A DNA stretch of 9,392 nucleotides. Source: Nitrospira sp. Its GTDB lineage: Bacteria; Nitrospirota; Nitrospiria; Nitrospirales; Nitrospiraceae. A model generated the notes under the pieces. That model was not told where the DNA came from and ran no database searches. It was given only the letters and a program-made list of their open reading frames with translations. Shown here one piece after another: positions 1 to 9,392 of this stretch. Every line of letters begins with the position of its first letter. Positions within the stretch are counted from its first letter, which is position 1. Both the position numbers and the translations under genes were made by a program. The stretch is taken from NCBI GenBank assembly GCA_024998705.1, contig JACOEF010000673.1, positions 1 through 9,392 of the forward strand. The letters are read 5' to 3'.

Positions 1-7
1 CAGTTGA

Positions 8-97
8 TCATTTAAGCTCTGCAACCCGACGGTCGTGCTCTTTCACACTCCGAACCACAGCAAGGTCCGATCGATCCATCAGATTACGGAGCACTTC
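8..97 (-). other. In-frame coding-like extension beyond the lipoprotein TAG
   Basis: Reading on in the same frame past the TAG at 98-100 gives 29 sense codons before a TGA at 8-10. The peptide begins EVLRNLMDRSDLAVVR and ends VKEHDRRVAELK. It is charged, helical and coiled-coil-like, with a codon mix similar to the gene before it. It fits naturally after ...HHQALMVQLK if the TAG replaced a glutamine codon (QLK-Q-EVLRNL). I infer that the lipoprotein originally continued through here. Beyond the TGA only seven bases remain in the window, so the original end cannot be judged. Confidence 0.5.
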
Positions 98-499
98 CTA
101 CTTCAACTGAACCATCAATGCTTGGTGATGTGGTGAGGCCTGAGCCTTATCCTGCAACAGATTCAGCCACCCCGTCGTTGCAGCCTCATAACGGCTGTTC
201 GGCATGGTCGTGCGTAACTCCTGAAACACCGTAATGGCATCGGCCCGATTCTCAAAAAGGGCCACCAAACCACGCGTATAGTAGGCCTCCTCGCAAGCTG
301 ACCCCTTGTGGCAACTCTTGATACGAGCATCTTGCGTGTGGGCAATCGCTTGAAGTGACTTCAACTCAATGTCTTCGACGGAGAAGAACGCACTGCTGGG
401 CAAGGTGGTGGAAGAGCCGGCCTGCATGGTGGTACAGCCTTGGATGGCACTGGTCAGTGCCATCGACAGGACGAGAAACAGAACCGTTCGTTTCGACAT
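98..499 (-). CDS. Predicted small TPR-like lipoprotein, probably prematurely terminated
   Basis: The 133-residue product starts MSKRTVLFLVLSMALTSAIQ and then GC. It has a basic start, a hydrophobic core and a lipobox-like I-Q-G-C with the lipid-attachment cysteine at residue 22. Gln at -2 is unusual, so export is likely and lipidation probable. After a Ser/Thr-rich linker (about 23-40) the chain is helical. Residues 69-97 and 100-116 resemble a TPR-type helix pair (EEAYYTRGLVALFENRADAI, then a Pro-Asn-Ser turn and WLNLL). Cys63 and Cys69 are close together. The start was chosen because AGGAGG lies 6 bases upstream of the ATG at 499; the ATG at 502 leaves only 3. The frame stays open up to 664, but that upstream part has low-complexity, non-coding character. 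Similar small lipoproteins occur in Nitrospira from my general knowledge, with no search made. Coding-like sequence continues in frame beyond the TAG at 98-100, so the C-terminus is probably truncated. Function is unknown; an envelope scaffold role is only a guess. Confidence 0.7.
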   Translation of the reverse strand: MSKRTVLFLVLSMALTSAIQGCTTMQAGSSTTLPSSAFFSVEDIELKSLQAIAHTQDARIKSCHKGSACEEAYYTRGLVALFENRADAITVFQELRTTMPNSRYEAATTGWLNLLQDKAQASPHHQALMVQLK

Positions 500-505
500 C
501 ATGGA

Positions 506-511
506 CCTCCT
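506..511 (-). promoter_or_regulatory. Ribosome binding site of the lipoprotein gene
   Basis: The minus strand reads TGAGGAGGTCCATGATG, which contains a perfect AGGAGG. It is 6 bases from the second ATG (499) and 3 from the first (502). This favours the start at 499 and rules out the long upstream extension of the frame to 664. Confidence 0.75.
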
Positions 512-773
512 CACAAGCGCGGTCAGAATGGCGCGCGGTATGGACTCGGATTGTTTGCCTTGCGGTGATGTTGTGACTGTACCACCCAAACCAGGCCCGG
601 CCATTCCACGGAGGCTGTACCTCTTTGGTACTGGGGAGCGAGAAGTCCCGCAGCACCCCGCCAATTGAACGTTTTTCCTGACTAGAGCGTGTGGAAAGTG
701 AGGCGATAGTGCGGATTATGCCCCGGCCTTGCCGAGTAGGATGGAGCAGGTGACCTGATTAGGAAGAACATCA

Positions 774-792
774 CCCCGCCGGCTAGGCGGGG
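774..792 (-). terminator. Likely terminator hairpin after the RTX gene
   Basis: A perfect 7-bp GC-only stem, CCCCGCC / GGCGGGG, encloses a 5-base loop 15 bases beyond the RTX stop codon (808-810). On the minus strand it is followed by TGATGTTCTTCC, which is only moderately U-rich. It could be a weak intrinsic terminator or a 3'-end stabilising hairpin. Its place directly after the ANWH stop supports that TAG being the real end of the RTX gene and separates it from the lipoprotein gene. Confidence 0.6.
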
Positions 793-807
793 CGACGGCT
801 CTGTAGG

Positions 808-1143
808 CTAGTGCCAGTTGGCAGCGAGGACTGTCTGTACCTCCTGCGGTCGCTGATCGATGGCCTGGTCCCACGTCAGCCCTGTCTGTTGACTGAAGAT
901 CGCCATGGCCTGGATCAATTGATCGACTTGCGTATTCAGCAGCATCTGCCCGTTTCCGGCCTGGATGGTCTCCACTTGGGACGCAGCCGGCGCCGTGAAC
1001 CAATTCTGAATCGTCACTCGATCTGTCCCGCCGTGAATAGAGACCCGCAGATCGTTGACTTGCCGGCTCAGCACGAGATCCAGCGGATTGATCGTGGCGT
1101 CGTAGAGCAAGATGTCGCTGTTGCCCGCCGTACGGTCATTTTC
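808..1143 (-). CDS. RTX protein C-terminal segment with the putative secretion region
   Basis: In the same frame as the segment before it, directly after the TAG, 111 codons run to a TAG at 808-810. The sequence begins ENDRTAGNSDILLYD and continues PLDLVLSRQVNDLRVSI and DRVTIQNWF. This is the classic HCBP-related (PF06594-type) core of alternating strands ending in an aromatic pair. It is followed by VETIQAGNGQMLLNTQVDQL, a helical stretch (LIQAMAIFSQQTGL), and the end VQTVLAANWH. C-termini ending in ANW plus a few residues are typical of this family, so the 808 stop is the natural end. Type I secretion signals lie at the extreme C-terminus, so this part is probably needed for export. As a free-standing gene it would need a TTG start at 1110 in mid-domain without an evident ribosome binding site, so I treat it as a severed fragment. 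Confidence 0.8.
   Translation of the reverse strand, partial: ENDRTAGNSDILLYDATINPLDLVLSRQVNDLRVSIHGGTDRVTIQNWFTAPAASQVETIQAGNGQMLLNTQVDQLIQAMAIFSQQTGLTWDQAIDQRPQEVQTVLAANWH

Positions 1144-9392
<8,249 letters not shown>

Larger units (their letters stand above)
503..807. other. Intergenic region between the RTX gene and the lipoprotein gene
   Basis: About 300 bases separate the RTX stop (808) from the lipoprotein start (499). The stretch holds the GC-rich hairpin at 774-792, an 11-base palindrome CAGGTGACCTG at 747-757, and a small hairpin GTACC-TCTTT-GGTAC at 617-631 that could be an operator or nothing. The lipoprotein ribosome binding site is at 506-511. I looked for -35/-10 and -24/-12 promoters on the minus strand. 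CATAAT (720-715) has no matching -35, and GG...GC pairs near 660 have the wrong spacing. No promoter is called, although the lipoprotein gene probably has its own here. Confidence 0.6.

Noticed and set aside
1..10. Possible further coding continuation after the TGA at 8-10 through a frame change (CAACTG reading Q-L)
   Set aside because: Only a few bases remain before the window edge, too little to distinguish from chance.
617..631. GTACC/GGTAC hairpin as an operator
   Set aside because: A 5-bp stem with no adjoining promoter elements or second copy is not enough for a call.
500..664. Longer start for the lipoprotein (Met at 664)
   Set aside because: The first 55 codons would be Gly/Pro/Ser/Arg-rich without protein character and would place the signal peptide in the middle. 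The strong AGGAGG at 506-511 marks the start at 499.
660..720. Sigma-54 or sigma-70 promoter for the lipoprotein gene
   Set aside because: The GG-to-GC spacing near 660 is one base short of the -24/-12 rule, and CATAAT at 720-715 lacks a -35 at the right distance.

Overview
The window is almost entirely one very large minus-strand gene. It encodes a secreted calcium-binding protein built from RTX (haemolysin-type) nonapeptide repeats, followed downstream on the same strand by a short gene for a predicted lipoprotein. G+C looks moderately high. The lipoprotein resembles small TPR-like lipoproteins I associate with Nitrospira and relatives, and giant RTX proteins ending in '..AANW' are common in environmental nitrifiers and betaproteobacteria. 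A Nitrospira-like bacterium is a reasonable but unproven guess. I see no tRNA, rRNA, CRISPR array, insertion sequence or attachment site.

Layout, in the direction of transcription (right to left). From 9392 to 808 lies the RTX gene. Its reading frame is open through the right edge, so the true N-terminus is outside the window. In order it encodes: a dense block of about 40 RTX nonapeptides (9299-8160); four beta-rich modules of the HCBP-related type alternating with short RTX blocks (8156-6462); three 'ENLTLTG' modules (6332-5685); two more HCBP-related modules (5606-4746); three more ENLTLTG modules with unusual loop insertions (4592-3633); two HCBP-related modules (3581-2871); an RTX block and a distinctive non-repeat domain (2864-2383); four tandem ENLTLTG modules (2154-1240); and a final HCBP-related plus C-terminal domain ending ANWH (about 1182-808). 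A GC-rich hairpin at 774-792 is a likely terminator. After about 300 bases without a gene comes the lipoprotein gene (499-98).

Both genes look damaged. The RTX gene carries a one-base frameshift at about 2420/2421 and an in-frame TAG at 1144-1146. Coding-quality, family-typical protein sequence continues after each. The lipoprotein ends at a TAG (98-100), after which 29 sense codons of coding-like sequence continue in frame. All three lesions lie in the left 2.4 kb, and none is found in the roughly 7 kb to the right. This fits either real gene decay or locally poor sequence quality. It argues against a genome-wide TAG reassignment, because the large frame uses no TAG in about 2,300 codons and the final TAG at 808-810 looks like a genuine stop.

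Functionally, the visible roughly 2,860 residues (frame restored) contain no enzyme domain. The sequence is dominated by Asp and Gly, has no cysteine and only about ten lysines. That suggests a type I-secreted structural, adhesive or matrix protein that folds on binding extracellular calcium. No secretion ABC transporter, membrane fusion protein or outer-membrane channel is in the window. I found no convincing new multi-gene system here.
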